From Methylotenera sp. RIFCSPLOWO2_02_FULL_45_14 (lineage in GTDB: Bacteria > Pseudomonadota > Gammaproteobacteria > Burkholderiales > Methylophilaceae), in contig MHBU01000027.1 in the NCBI GenBank assembly GCA_001803395.1, positions 1 to 64,000 on the forward strand: DNA of 64,000 nucleotides, in the 5' to 3' direction. A model generated the notes under the pieces. That model saw nothing but the letters and a program-made list of their open reading frames with translations, did not search any database and had not been told where the DNA came from. Below, in pieces: positions 1-10,443 of this stretch (the stretch's first letter is position 1; the number at the start of each line of letters is the position of its first letter). Both the position numbers and the translations under genes were made by a program.

Positions 1-462
1 TACATGCGTAGCAACATATTGCACCAGTCTTGCGCTTCAGTACCGCCGCTGCCTGATTGAAACTCAATGAAACAATTATTTGCGTCCATTGGCTGCGAAA
101 ACATGCGCTTAAATTCCATGTCGGCGATTTGTTTTTCCAGTGCTTCAGAATCTGTGGCAACACTGAATAATGTATCGTCATCATTTTCTTCACGCGCCAT
201 ATCAAACAGCTCTTGCGCGTCCTTTAAGCCAATTTGCAGGCTGCTTAAAGACTCTACAATTAAGCTTAATTCGCGTTTTTCTTTGCCTAATGCCTGGCTT
301 TTTGCATTATCGTTCCAGACTTTTGGGTCTTCTAATAACCCGTTCACTTCTTCTAGGCGTTGAGATTTGGTTTCAATGTCAAAGATACCCCCGAAGGGCG
401 TTGTTGCGCTCGCTTAAATCAACCAGACGATTAGCGATAATATTGAGTTGTTCAGCTTCCAT
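1..462 (-). CDS. prfB: peptide chain release factor 2 (5' part only, runs off the window start; contains programmed +1 frameshift)
   Basis: Reverse strand reads MEAEQLNIIANRLVDLSERNNALRGYL-TGA, then in +1 frame DIETKSQRLEEVNG...[24 protein letters not shown], which is RF2-like. The ORF track misses it because of the in-frame TGA. Confidence 0.93.
378..395 (-). promoter_or_regulatory. prfB: RF2 programmed +1 frameshift site (SD-like GGGGG followed by TAT CTT TGA C)
   Basis: Minus strand TTCGGGGGTATCTTTGAC, matching the canonical AGGGGGTATCTTTGAC signal of bacterial prfB. Confidence 0.93.
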
Positions 463-545
463 GGCTTTGTATATGTTTCTAATTATGTATTTCTAAAAAA
501 TGCCATTATACAGTAAAGGCTTACGTGCTTTTATGTTGGCTGGAC

Positions 546-625
546 TGTGGGTGAGCATACTGAACCAGCCGAAGGGAAACCCCCACCCCTAAGCTTAGGG
601 AACGGGAATAAAGGAACGGCGATTC
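546..625. repeat. REP-like intergenic repeat (degenerate 'CTGAGCTTGTCGAAGGG' / 'AAGCTYAGGGAACGG' type)
   Basis: aagcttagggaacggg (591-606) matches aagctcagggaacggcggg at 45924-45942; an oppositely oriented relative ctgaaccagccgaaggg lies at 560-576. Confidence 0.45.
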
Positions 626-629
626 GTGG

Positions 630-1037
630 TTAGATTGCTTTTACTACTTCGCCATCTTCTTTTACAAACTCACCGATATTTGAGTTTTCCAAAATATCCA
701 ACACCAGCTCAGACGGACGACATAACTTAACGCCTTTTGTAGTCACCACTATTGGACGGTTAATTAAAATCGGGTGCTGCAGCATGGCGTCAATCAGTGC
801 ATCTTCAGACAAGCTAGGTTTATCTAAACCAAGCTCAGCAAAAGGCGTGCCTTTTTCACGTAATAAAGCACGTACACCGCCACCCATTGCTGTAATTAGC
901 TGCACTAACTTATCACGCGTTGGTGGCGTTTTCAAGTACTCAATCACCTCAGGCTCTACACCGCTGGCACGTATCATGGCCAAAGTATTACGTGATGTGC
1001 CGCAAGCAGGGTTATGATAAATCGTTACTTTATTCAT
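630..1037 (-). CDS. arsC: arsenate reductase (glutaredoxin-coupled ArsC family)
   Basis: MNKVTIYHNPACGTSRNTLAMIR with the CGTSRNTL active-site motif. Confidence 0.92.
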   Translation of the reverse strand: MNKVTIYHNPACGTSRNTLAMIRASGVEPEVIEYLKTPPTRDKLVQLITAMGGGVRALLREKGTPFAELGLDKPSLSEDALIDAMLQHPILINRPIVVTTKGVKLCRPSELVLDILENSNIGEFVKEDGEVVKAI

Positions 1038-1215
1038 TATTTTCTCTTATCAAGACTTTATTTAATGTCACACAAATTTTAACCGCAAATAGATCACATC
1101 ATCTTAAAAAGTTAAGTTTTTATAGATTAAATCTCTCGCAGATTTAAGCCCGTACGGTTAAACTTATTGAAATTATAAAAATGCAACAAAACTGTAACAA
1201 TTAGGGAGATAAAAC

Positions 1216-1872
1216 ATGGCTAACGCTACATTTGGTCGATTGATGACTGCAATCACACCGCGTAACGATAATTATTTTGTACTGTTTAACAACTTAGCGG
1301 ATTGCGCCGTACGCGGCTCCAAAGTGCTGGCTATGATGACGGCCATAAGTGATGCGGATAACTTTGATGAGCACTTTGCCCAAATTCGTAAAATTGAATC
1401 TGAAGCAGATGAATACACCAAAGAAATTCTGCTCTCCCTGCATAAAACCTTTATTACCCCGTTTGATCGCCGCGAAATTCGCGAGCTTGCGATGGCGCTA
1501 GATGACATTATTGACTACATGGAAGACATTCCACAAAGTGCCAAAATCTACGGTCGCTCTAGCTTTACACCTGAAATGGTGGCACTGGCACAAATTTTAT
1601 TGCGCGCTTCAGAAAAAGTAAGAGAAACCGTGCATATGTTGTCTGACATGAAGAATGCCGAGCGAATTTTACACAATTGCGAAGAAATTAGCCTCATTGA
1701 AGGTGAGGGAGACCATGTGATGCGCGCTGGCATGCAGCGCTTGTTTGCTGAAGAATCTGATGCGCGTACACTGATCCGCTCAAAAGAACTTTATGACTTG
1801 TTTGAAGAAGCGATTGATAGCTGTCAAGACGTAGCCGATGTGATTCATGGTGTGGTGTTAGAGCGCATCTAA
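1216..1872 (+). CDS. DUF47 / PhoU-like phosphate transport accessory protein (Pit accessory)
   Basis: 218 aa, PhoU-like helical protein (FDRREIRELAMALDDIIDYMED) immediately upstream of pit. Confidence 0.85.
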   Translation: MANATFGRLMTAITPRNDNYFVLFNNLADCAVRGSKVLAMMTAISDADNFDEHFAQIRKIESEADEYTKEILLSLHKTFITPFDRREIRELAMALDDIIDYMEDIPQSAKIYGRSSFTPEMVALAQILLRASEKVRETVHMLSDMKNAERILHNCEEISLIEGEGDHVMRAGMQRLFAEESDARTLIRSKELYDLFEEAIDSCQDVADVIHGVVLERI

Positions 1873-1884
1873 GGGGTTACAAAC

Positions 1885-2880
1885 ATGGATCACGCAATTC
1901 TTATCATAGCGTTGCTCGTGGTGGTGGCTCTCATATTCGACTTTATGAACGGCTTTCACGACGCGGCAAACTCTATTGCACTCATGGTTTCTACACGTTT
2001 ACTTACGCCGCAAGCCGCGGTATTGTGGGCCGCATTTTTTAACTTTATTGCTTTTCTAATATTTGGTACAGCCGTAGCCAAAATGGTCGGTGCCGGCATT
2101 ATCTCTAAAGAGACCATAGACAATGCCGTGGTATTTGGCGCGCTTAGCGGGGCCATTATCTGGAATCTGATTACTTGGTGGTTCGGTATTCCGTCATCGT
2201 CATCGCATGCGCTGGTAGGTGGCTTGGTAGGCGCTGGTGTCGCTAAAGCGGGCACAGGTGCAATTGTTGCGGCAGGCCTCATTAAAACATCAGCGGCGAT
2301 TATTCTTTCACCCTTATTTGGCATGTTGCTTGCGCTACTACTCATGGTGAGCGTGCTTTGGTTATTTGAAAAATCATCGCCTTACCCTGCTGAAAGAAGA
2401 TTTAACAAACTACAATTTGTTTCAGCCTCATTTTACAGCTTAGGTCATGGTGGTAACGATGCACAAAAAACCATGGGAATTATTACCGCGCTGCTTTTTG
2501 CAAATGGCTATCAAACCGACTTTGAAATACAAACCTGGGTCATTCTTTCATGCCATGCCATGATGGCATTAGGCACGCTATTTGGTGGCTGGCGCATTGT
2601 GCGCACGATGGGTATGGGCATTACGCGCATTCGTCCATCAGGCGGATTTTGTGCACAAACCTCTGGCGCCATTGCGCTATCTCTTGCCACTGCGTTAGGC
2701 ATCCCAGTGTCAACCACACACACCATTACTGGGGCGATCATTGGCGTAGGCTTGTCTCGCCGCGCATCTGCCGTACGTTGGGGTTTAGCTTCTCGTATTG
2801 TGTGGGCATGGGTGCTGACCATTCCATGTGCGGGCTTAATGGCTGCAGTAGCTTATCACTTTGGACGTACTTTTTTGTAA
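1885..2880 (+). CDS. pit: inorganic phosphate transporter, PiT family
   Basis: FDFMNGFHDAANSIA and SLGHGGNDAQKTMG signature motifs; multipass membrane protein. Confidence 0.93.
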   Translation: MDHAILIIALLVVVALIFDFMNGFHDAANSIALMVSTRLLTPQAAVLWAAFFNFIAFLIFGTAVAKMVGAGIISKETIDNAVVFGALSGAIIWNLITWWFGIPSSSSHALVGGLVGAGVAKAGTGAIVAAGLIKTSAAIILSPLFGMLLALLLMVSVLWLFEKSSPYPAERRFNKLQFVSASFYSLGHGGNDAQKTMGIITALLFANGYQTDFEIQTWVILSCHAMMALGTLFGGWRIVRTMGMGITRIRPSGGFCAQTSGAIALSLATALGIPVSTTHTITGAIIGVGLSRRASAVRWGLASRIVWAWVLTIPCAGLMAAVAYHFGRTFL

Positions 2881-2948
2881 TAGCTTAATGTTTCGAGCAT
2901 GTAAGTAAAAAAAGACCTCCTTAGAGACCTTTTTACTTGCTTCAATTT

Positions 2949-2966
2949 TTGTCATAAACTTGTCAT
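2949..2966 (+). promoter_or_regulatory. putative Pho box (PhoB binding site) upstream of pstS
   Basis: TTGTCATAAACTTGTCAT: two TTGTCAT direct repeats 11 bp apart, about 95 bp before pstS. Confidence 0.75.
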
Positions 2967-3061
2967 ATTTGGTGTTTACAATCCACATCAGTTTAAAAAG
3001 CTAACTTGACTTAGGAATCTAGGTCACTTAAAAAAACCAGTTTAATTTTGATGGAGATTTT

Positions 3062-4054
3062 ATGAACACAATGCTTACCAAATCACTACGTATTGCAGCT
3101 TTAGTTGCAGCTACATTTTCAACTTCACACGTGCTTGCCGCAGAAAAAATCATCAAAATTGATGGCTCAAGCACGGTTTACCCAATTTCTGAAGCCATGG
3201 CTGAAGAGTTTCAAAAAGCAACAAAAACTAAAGTGACGGTAGGTGAATCTGGCACTGGCAGCGGCTTTAAGAAATTTTGCCGTGGTGAAACCGATATTTC
3301 TGATGCTTCACGCCCGATTGCACAAAAAGAAATTGATGCCTGTAAGGAAGCTGGCATTCAGTTTATTGAGTTACCAATTGCTTTTGATGCTTTAACTGTT
3401 GTAGTCAACTCAAAAAATGATTGGGTAAAAAGCCTAAGCGTAGATGAATTAAAAAATATATGGAAACCAGGTTCAAATGTTAAAAACTGGAAGCAAGTAA
3501 ATGCTGCTTACCCAGATAAAGCCATGCCTTTATTCGCACCAGGCACAGCCTCTGGTACCTTTGATTACTTTACTGAAGCGGTTAACGGCAAATCAAAATC
3601 CAGCCGTACCGACTTTACGCCATCAGAAGATGACAACGTTCTAGTGCAAGGTGTTGCAGGCAATGTAGGGGCCTTGTCTTATTTTGGCATGGCGTATTAT
3701 GAAGAAAATAAGGACAAATTGAGAGCGATCCCTATTTCTGCCAAAGCGGGTGGTCCAGCCGTGCTTCCTTCAGCAGCAACAGTAGAAAATGGTACATACC
3801 AACCACTGTCGCGCCCAATTTTCATCTACGTTAATGCAACGGCAGCGGCCTTTAAACCTGAAGTAAAAGCCTTTGTAAACTTCTACTTAGAACATGCGCC
3901 TAAATTAGTTGCAGAAGTGAAATATGTACCACTACCAGCTGATGATTACGCTGCGGTAAAAGCGCACTTTAAAGCACTGAAACCAGGCAGTGGTTTTGGT
4001 GGTAAAAATGAAGTGGGCATTAAAGTTAAAGATTTGATCAACAGAATTAAATAA
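3062..4054 (+). CDS. pstS: phosphate ABC transporter substrate-binding protein
   Basis: Signal peptide, then [23 protein letters not shown] ... [16 protein letters not shown]; PstS family. Confidence 0.95.
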   Translation: MNTMLTKSLRIAALVAATFSTSHVLAAEKIIKIDGSSTVYPISEAMAEEFQKATKTKVTVGESGTGSGFKKFCRGETDISDASRPIAQKEIDACKEAGIQFIELPIAFDALTVVVNSKNDWVKSLSVDELKNIWKPGSNVKNWKQVNAAYPDKAMPLFAPGTASGTFDYFTEAVNGKSKSSRTDFTPSEDDNVLVQGVAGNVGALSYFGMAYYEENKDKLRAIPISAKAGGPAVLPSAATVENGTYQPLSRPIFIYVNATAAAFKPEVKAFVNFYLEHAPKLVAEVKYVPLPADDYAAVKAHFKALKPGSGFGGKNEVGIKVKDLINRIK

Positions 4055-4065
4055 GTAGTTCAAGC

Positions 4066-4097
4066 AAAAAAGGGCGGCATACGCCGCCCTTTTTTTA
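4066..4097 (+). terminator. Rho-independent terminator/attenuator between pstS and pstC
   Basis: AGGGCGGC-atac-GCCGCCCT followed by TTTTTTT. Confidence 0.85.
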
Positions 4098-4150
4098 TTA
4101 AGTACGTTTATCAAACTGTTTAATATCGTTACAATCATAAAAGTCTCTAT

Positions 4151-5098
4151 ATGAACACCGCAACCAATATGCTCAACAATGCTACAGCTTTACAAATTAG
4201 CCCACGTCTGGCTAAAAATATACGCAGAAATTTCAAAGAACGCATCATCGAGCTTATTTTAATGCTGGCTGCGCTTTCTGCAGTATTCACGACATTTGCC
4301 ATTGTGGCGATTCTTTTATATGAGTCTTTCGGCTTCTTTAAATCAGTTTCATTAGTTGAGTTTTTTACTGGTACTCAATGGACGCCGCTGTTTGAAGATG
4401 CACATTACGGCATTATGCCTTTAATCGCTGGTACGCTCACCACATCATTCGTAGCGCTTGCGGTTGCAGTACCCGTAGGCACCATTACGGCGATTTATCT
4501 TTCTGAGTTTGCCTCGCATAAAACACGTGAAATTACCAAACCAATTTTAGAGTTATTAGTGGGCGTACCAACCATTGCATTTGGTTACTTTGCCTTACTT
4601 TTTGTCACACCACTTTTGCAAAAAATATTTCCAGAATTACCCGGCTTTAACATGCTAAGCGCGGGATTGGTGATGGGCGTGATGATCGTGCCATACATTG
4701 CATCAGTGGCTGAAGATGCAATGCGCGCTGTGCCTATGAGTATGCGCGAAGGCTCTTATGCGATGGGCGCAACCCGCTTTCAAACCGCACTCAGGGTGGT
4801 CACACCCGCCGCGACTTCAGGCATTGTGGCGGCTTACATTTTGGCGATTTCTCGCGCAGTGGGTGAAACGATGGTAGTAGCAGTAGCGGCTGGTCAACAA
4901 CCTAATCTAACGTTTGACCCGACGGAAGGTGCCGCCACCATTACCGCCTATATTGTGCAAGTGGCCATGGGCGATTTACCCCATGCCAGCATTGGTTATC
5001 AAAGTATCTTTGCCGCTGGTTTAGTATTGTTTGTCATGACATTATGTTTCAACATTCTTGGTCACGTGGTACGTAAGAAATACAGGGAGCAATACTAA
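4151..5098 (+). CDS. pstC: phosphate ABC transporter permease PstC
   Basis: PstC family transmembrane sequence with ...AISRAVGETMVVAVAAG; first permease after pstS. Confidence 0.94.
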   Translation: MNTATNMLNNATALQISPRLAKNIRRNFKERIIELILMLAALSAVFTTFAIVAILLYESFGFFKSVSLVEFFTGTQWTPLFEDAHYGIMPLIAGTLTTSFVALAVAVPVGTITAIYLSEFASHKTREITKPILELLVGVPTIAFGYFALLFVTPLLQKIFPELPGFNMLSAGLVMGVMIVPYIASVAEDAMRAVPMSMREGSYAMGATRFQTALRVVTPAATSGIVAAYILAISRAVGETMVVAVAAGQQPNLTFDPTEGAATITAYIVQVAMGDLPHASIGYQSIFAAGLVLFVMTLCFNILGHVVRKKYREQY

Positions 5099-6051
5099 TG
5101 GCACTACCTATCTCGCAAACCAAAGCCTCTGTGCTTGAAAATTTAGACGCCGTGCGCGCGATGATTCGCCGCCACAAACGCAATGACATTGTTTTTGCTA
5201 CAATTGGCTTGCTGGCCTTAATGCTTGGGCTTTTGACATTACTCACCTTATTTGTTAACTTAGTAATGGACGGTTATCCACGTTTTAATCTACAGTTTCT
5301 TAGCGACTTTCCTTCTCGTCGCGCTGGCAGTGCAGGCTTATTGTCGGCATGGGTGGGTTCTGCACTCATCATGATCGTAACCTTTTTAACTGCAGTTCCC
5401 GTAGGCGTTGCGGCTGGTTTATATCTGGAAGAATATGCGCCTAAAAACTGGTTCTCAGACCTGATTGAAATCAACGTTTCTAATCTTGCCGGTGTGCCTT
5501 CTATTATTTATGGCTTGCTCGCTTTGGGCTTATTTGTTTACGGCTTAGATTTAGGTCAAAGTATTTTAACCGCGGGTTTAACGCTAGGCTTGTTAATCTT
5601 GCCGATTGTGATTGTTTCTACCCGTGAAGCGATACGCAGTATTCCAGTGGCAATTCGTGAAGCCGCGTATGCGGTGGGCGCCACTAAGTGGCAAGTAGTT
5701 AGCGACCACGTTGTTAAGTATTCACAAGGCGGCATTTTAACTGGCGTGATTATTGGCATGTCGCGCGCGATAGGTGAAACTGCGCCGATTATCACCATTG
5801 GTGCGCTCACTTTCATTGCCTTCTTGCCACCATCGCCAATTTCTGATGTTGCGCCTTACCTTAATTTTGAATGGCTGAGTTCTAGCTTTACCGTGTTACC
5901 CATTCAAATGTTTAACTGGCTATCACGCCCAGACCACGCCTTTCATATCAATGCGGCGGCAACTGGTGCCATTATTATTGTGGTCACGCTATTGATGAAT
6001 GGAACGGCCATTTACTTACGTTATAAGATTCGTAAAAACATCAAATGGTAA
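5098..6051 (+). CDS. pstA: phosphate ABC transporter permease PstA
   Basis: PstA family (GMSRAIGETAPIITIGA), overlaps the pstC stop. Confidence 0.94.
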   Translation: MALPISQTKASVLENLDAVRAMIRRHKRNDIVFATIGLLALMLGLLTLLTLFVNLVMDGYPRFNLQFLSDFPSRRAGSAGLLSAWVGSALIMIVTFLTAVPVGVAAGLYLEEYAPKNWFSDLIEINVSNLAGVPSIIYGLLALGLFVYGLDLGQSILTAGLTLGLLILPIVIVSTREAIRSIPVAIREAAYAVGATKWQVVSDHVVKYSQGGILTGVIIGMSRAIGETAPIITIGALTFIAFLPPSPISDVAPYLNFEWLSSSFTVLPIQMFNWLSRPDHAFHINAAATGAIIIVVTLLMNGTAIYLRYKIRKNIKW

Positions 6052-6096
6052 ATGTTTGAATATTACAAAGTAACTTGTAAAATAATTAGGAAAAAT

Positions 6097-6876
6097 ATGG
6101 TTAACACCTCTACACCACTAAAAGCTGAATCAAAAGATCTCAACTTTTATTATGCAAACGGTCACCAAGCGCTTAAAAGCGTGAGTATGCCTTTGTATGA
6201 AAATAAAATTACCGCTCTGATTGGCCCTTCTGGCTGCGGTAAATCTACTTTTTTACGCTGCTTTAACCGTATGCATGATTTGTACCCTGGCAATAAGTAT
6301 GAGGGTCAAATCGTGATGCATCCTGATAACACCAATGTGTTAGCCGCAGGGGTTGACCCGATTGAAGTGCGCATGCGCATTAGCATGGTGTTTCAAAAAC
6401 CCAATCCATTTCCTAAAACTATTTTCGAGAACGTCGCATACGGTTTACGTGTGCGTGATGAAAAAAACAAACGTGTCGTGGCGGATAAAGTAGAAGAAGC
6501 GCTTAAAGGTGCTGCACTATGGAATGAAGTTAAAGACCGTTTAAACGACTTAGCTTTTAACTTGTCTGGCGGCCAACAACAGCGTTTATGTATTGCGCGC
6601 GCATTGGCAACAGACCCAGAAATCATGCTGTTTGATGAGCCGACTTCTGCGCTAGACCCCATTGCTACCGCCAATATTGAAGAGTTAATGAGTGAGCTCA
6701 AAAATAAACTCACTATTTTAGTGGTTACCCACAATATGCAACAAGCCGCGCGTGTTTCGGATTTCACCGCTTATATGTATTTAGGTGAAATGATTGAATA
6801 CGGCGATACCGATGTAATTTTTACACGCCCGACGCGTAAAGAAACTGAGGATTACATTACCGGTAAATTTGGTTAA
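6097..6876 (+). CDS. pstB: phosphate ABC transporter ATP-binding protein
   Basis: Walker [21 protein letters not shown] and [15 protein letters not shown]. The track gives ATG 6052; internal ATG 6097 is preceded by AGGA and fits the family N-terminus better. Confidence 0.93.
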   Translation: MVNTSTPLKAESKDLNFYYANGHQALKSVSMPLYENKITALIGPSGCGKSTFLRCFNRMHDLYPGNKYEGQIVMHPDNTNVLAAGVDPIEVRMRISMVFQKPNPFPKTIFENVAYGLRVRDEKNKRVVADKVEEALKGAALWNEVKDRLNDLAFNLSGGQQQRLCIARALATDPEIMLFDEPTSALDPIATANIEELMSELKNKLTILVVTHNMQQAARVSDFTAYMYLGEMIEYGDTDVIFTRPTRKETEDYITGKFG

Positions 6877-6903
6877 GCTGGCTAGCTGATTCTGCTTTAA
6901 CAC

Positions 6904-6940
6904 CAACAAAACAGCCAACTTAATGTTGGCTGTTTTGTTG
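6904..6940 (+). terminator. Rho-independent terminator after pstB
   Basis: CAACAAAACAGCCAAC-ttaat-GTTGGCTGTTTTGTTG, 16-bp perfect stem. Confidence 0.8.
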
Positions 6941-7007
6941 TACAGTGACCAATGTTTATCAAAGCGCCAATATCAAGCCAATAAAATACCTTAGCTATAA
7001 AAACCGC

Positions 7008-8228
7008 TTAAACGCTCAGTTGCTGACGCGTACTTTTAGCTTTAAGCACTTGAACCTCTTGTTGAACGGTAAGTTGGTTACTCTTCAATTGACTATAAAA
7101 CTTCAACATACGCTCTGCTTGCAATTTGGCGGTCCATTGAGCTATCACATAAACTTTAGCGCGACATCCTAGCTCAAACCTTTCTTCAGGGTTCAACAAC
7201 AATTGATACACTTTTTCAGCAAATTTTATTGTATCGTCCACAGCAATCAACGCGCCTTGCCCTTCTACCAAAATTGAAACCGTGCCTAATTCAGCAATCG
7301 CCACTACTGGCGTGCCTTGCGCCATGGCCTCTAATAACACTAAACCCTGCGTCTCGCTTTTAGATGCAAATACAAATACATCGGCAGCTTGATAGCATGC
7401 ATTTAGCTCTTTATTGCGATCTAAATATCCAATGAATTTAATATTATTTTCTAACCCTAACGTTTTAGCCAGTTGATGCAAGCTCGCCTCTGCCGGGCCT
7501 TCACCTGTCACTACCAGTAACACATCCGGGCGCTGCTCAATCAAAACTTTGGTCATTTCCAGCAAAAAGTTGATGTTCTTCTCAAAGGCTACTCGACCCA
7601 CGTATAGCAGCATGGGGCGATCTAAAGTGATTCCATATTTTGTTCTAAACGCTTTACCATCGGCCTCCTTAAAACTATGCGCCTGCAATCCGGTGGGAAT
7701 AACATCGGATAACACTTTTACGCCGTAACCGCGCAACACATCTAACATGGGTTGTGATGGCGCAACAATCGCATCGACCGCATTGCATTGGCGCTTAGAT
7801 ATCATTCTGGCCATACCGCGCGCCATCATCTTAGGTATCCAAGGTAGGTAGTGATGCAAATAATCTTCAAAAAAAGTGTGGTAGGTTTCCACACAAGGCA
7901 CACTTAATTCACGTGCTAATTTAAGCCCCAGATAATGCGCTACAAAAGGGGTATGCACATGCACAATGTCGTAATTTTCTAGACGTAGTTCTGGCAAGCG
8001 ATTGACCACCTCACCATATTTCATCAATTTATCTTCTGGATCAAAGTAAATGCTGCGTGCCGGGATACGCTTAATCCATGCATCATCTTGCGTTGAAATA
8101 CCGTAATTTGGGGCAATCAAATGTACCTCATGCCCCAAATTTTGCATCTGCTCCACAAACGTTCTAATTGAAGTTGACACCCCATTGATACGCGGGAAAT
8201 AGACATCTGATATAAATAATATTTTCAT
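7008..8228 (-). CDS. glycosyltransferase family 4 (alpha-mannosyltransferase-like)
   Basis: MKILFISDVYFPRINGVSTSIRTFVEQM ... SETQGLVLLEAMAQGTPVVA; GT4 motifs. Start chosen at the internal Met at 8228. Confidence 0.88.
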   Translation of the reverse strand: MKILFISDVYFPRINGVSTSIRTFVEQMQNLGHEVHLIAPNYGISTQDDAWIKRIPARSIYFDPEDKLMKYGEVVNRLPELRLENYDIVHVHTPFVAHYLGLKLARELSVPCVETYHTFFEDYLHHYLPWIPKMMARGMARMISKRQCNAVDAIVAPSQPMLDVLRGYGVKVLSDVIPTGLQAHSFKEADGKAFRTKYGITLDRPMLLYVGRVAFEKNINFLLEMTKVLIEQRPDVLLVVTGEGPAEASLHQLAKTLGLENNIKFIGYLDRNKELNACYQAADVFVFASKSETQGLVLLEAMAQGTPVVAIAELGTVSILVEGQGALIAVDDTIKFAEKVYQLLLNPEERFELGCRAKVYVIAQWTAKLQAERMLKFYSQLKSNQLTVQQEVQVLKAKSTRQQLSV

Positions 8229-8354
8229 TAGTATTGCAGGCCTCATCTATTAGATAAATCAACAAGATAGGCAAAATATAACCATGCAATGTGACAGTTT
8301 AATGAATATGTTACGAGAGAGCATTTCAAATTCAATAACTAAGGAGATATGTGC

Positions 8355-8891
8355 TTACCCTATTAGCAAAGACAATGTCGCAATCGATGCGCCGATTAAA
8401 GCACCGGCCAACACATCGCTAGGATAATGCAACCCTAGCACCACGCGTGATAACGCGACCATGATAGTGAATGGCACTAAAATAATGGATAGCTCAGGAT
8501 AGTAATTTAGCGCCACCACACTAAATACCACTGCATGCAAAGTATGGCCTGAAGGAAAACTAAATTTATCCAGTGGCGTACCGGTTAAACAAATATCCTG
8601 ACGCACTTCAAACGGGCGGGGGCGTAAAGTTTTACCTTTTAACCATTTATACAGCAAGGTACCTGATAAACCTGCTGCTAGCATGTGTAACACTGGCTGC
8701 AGTCCTTCGCTGCTCTTGATCAGCAAAATGCCGACCATTAGTGCATACCAAAACACGCCATCGCCAAGACGGCTTGCAAATCTAAAGCTGTTGCGTATTA
8801 GCTTGTACTGACTAGTATGATTCACTGCAACACATACATTGCTATCCAACTGATGCATGCGGTGCATGTATAAGCGCATATTAAACGACAT
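8355..8891 (-). CDS. PAP2 superfamily phosphatase
   Basis: KGKTLRPRPFE ... SFPSGHTLHA ... SRVVLGLHYPSDVLAG: the three PAP2 motifs. Confidence 0.88.
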   Translation of the reverse strand: MSFNMRLYMHRMHQLDSNVCVAVNHTSQYKLIRNSFRFASRLGDGVFWYALMVGILLIKSSEGLQPVLHMLAAGLSGTLLYKWLKGKTLRPRPFEVRQDICLTGTPLDKFSFPSGHTLHAVVFSVVALNYYPELSIILVPFTIMVALSRVVLGLHYPSDVLAGALIGASIATLSLLIG

Positions 8892-9027
8892 CTTTCACCT
8901 CCAATTGACTTAAATTGAGGCTAGCTTGTCATTTCAAAATGAATATTTAATGAATGAAATATGAAGGTTTGTTGAATTGGATGCAGCAACACCTATAGCT
9001 GACTTTAAGCTGATGCATCAAAACTCA

Positions 9028-10386
9028 TTAAAAAGCGGCCTGTGTCACTACATCGGCAATTTTCTGCGCTAAGGCTCTCACCTGCGACTGATTTTCACCT
9101 TCTACCATCACGCGAATTTTAGGCTCGGTACCTGATGCTCTGAGTAATACCCGCCCCGTATCCTTTAGTTCAGCCTCAGCTAATTTAACTGCATTTTGAA
9201 TATCACGATGTGCGTTTAAATCAATTTTTTGTTGCGTGGTCACGTTAATTAACACTTGCGGATATAGTGTTAAATCCGCACTTAATTGCCCTAATGTTTT
9301 TTTACTTTGAATTACTGCATGCAATACCTGCAAGGCGGCAATAATGCCATCACCACTACTGTGCTTATCAAGCGTTAATATATGTCCGGAGTTCTCGCCA
9401 CCTAACTGCCAGTTATTTTGATTGAGCAACTCCAGCACATAACGATCACCCACTTTAGCACGCGCAAAAGGAATATGCATTACGGCAAGTTTATGTTCTA
9501 AGGCCAGGTTCGTCATTAACGTACCAGCCACGCCCCCTTGTAGAATGCCGCTTTGTTGGCGTGCCGCTGCAATGATATAAAGCAACTCGTCACCATCTAA
9601 TAGGCGTCCTTCATGATCTACCATCATCACCCGGTCACCATCGCCATCAAATGCAATGCCTAAATCGGCTTGATGCTCAACCACCGCTTTTTGCAAGGCT
9701 TGTGGATGTGTAGAACCAACCTGTTCGTTAATGTTTAAGCCATCTGGCTTATTGCCAATGGCAATTACCTCGGCACCTAGCTCATGAAACACGGGCGGCG
9801 CCACATGATAAGTGGCACCATGTGCACAATCTAAAACAATTTTTAATCCACGCAGGTCAAGCTGACTGGGAAATGTACTTTTACAAAACTCAATATATCG
9901 CCCTGCGGCATCATCAATACGGCGCGCTTTACCTAACTTTGCCGATTCCATGACCTGCATAGGCTCATCAAGCGCTGCCTCAATAGCATGCTCCACTTCA
10001 TCAGGTAATTTAGTACCGAGGCTTGAGAAAAATTTAATGCCGTTATCGTAAAAAGGATTATGCGATGCAGAAATAACAATACCAGCCTGTGCACGCAAAG
10101 CGCGAGTAAGATAAGCCACCGCAGGCGTGGGCATTGGCCCCGTTAACAACACGTCAACGCCGGCAGCAGATAAGCCAGCCTCTAAAGCAGCTTCAAGCAT
10201 GTAGCCAGAAATTCGCGTATCTTTACCAATCAGCACGGCTGGATGTGCGCCCTTCGCTAAATGACTATCCAACCCTGTCAGCACACGCCCAGCGGCATAA
10301 CCTAAGCGCATCATAAAATCAGGGGTAATCGGTGCCTCACCAACACGACCACGAATACCATCAGTGCCAAAATATTTCTTGCTCAT
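9028..10386 (-). CDS. glmM: phosphoglucosamine mutase
   Basis: [16 protein letters not shown] ... [17 protein letters not shown] ... FDGDGDR. Confidence 0.97.
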   Translation of the reverse strand: MSKKYFGTDGIRGRVGEAPITPDFMMRLGYAAGRVLTGLDSHLAKGAHPAVLIGKDTRISGYMLEAALEAGLSAAGVDVLLTGPMPTPAVAYLTRALRAQAGIVISASHNPFYDNGIKFFSSLGTKLPDEVEHAIEAALDEPMQVMESAKLGKARRIDDAAGRYIEFCKSTFPSQLDLRGLKIVLDCAHGATYHVAPPVFHELGAEVIAIGNKPDGLNINEQVGSTHPQALQKAVVEHQADLGIAFDGDGDRVMMVDHEGRLLDGDELLYIIAAARQQSGILQGGVAGTLMTNLALEHKLAVMHIPFARAKVGDRYVLELLNQNNWQLGGENSGHILTLDKHSSGDGIIAALQVLHAVIQSKKTLGQLSADLTLYPQVLINVTTQQKIDLNAHRDIQNAVKLAEAELKDTGRVLLRASGTEPKIRVMVEGENQSQVRALAQKIADVVTQAAF

Positions 10387-10443
10387 GCTTTATCCTTGAT
10401 TTAACGCTACGATTCAACTTCATTGATTTTTAACAAAATATAA

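Noticed and set aside
67-496. Plus-strand ORFs 67..363 and 170..496
   Set aside because: They overlap prfB on the opposite strand, whose protein sequence is clearly recognisable; antisense artefacts.
2906-2942. Terminator after pit (aagtaaaaaaagacctccttagagacctttttactt)
   Set aside because: Only the AT-rich outer arms pair well; agacct repeats are direct, not inverted, so support is too weak to list as a terminator.
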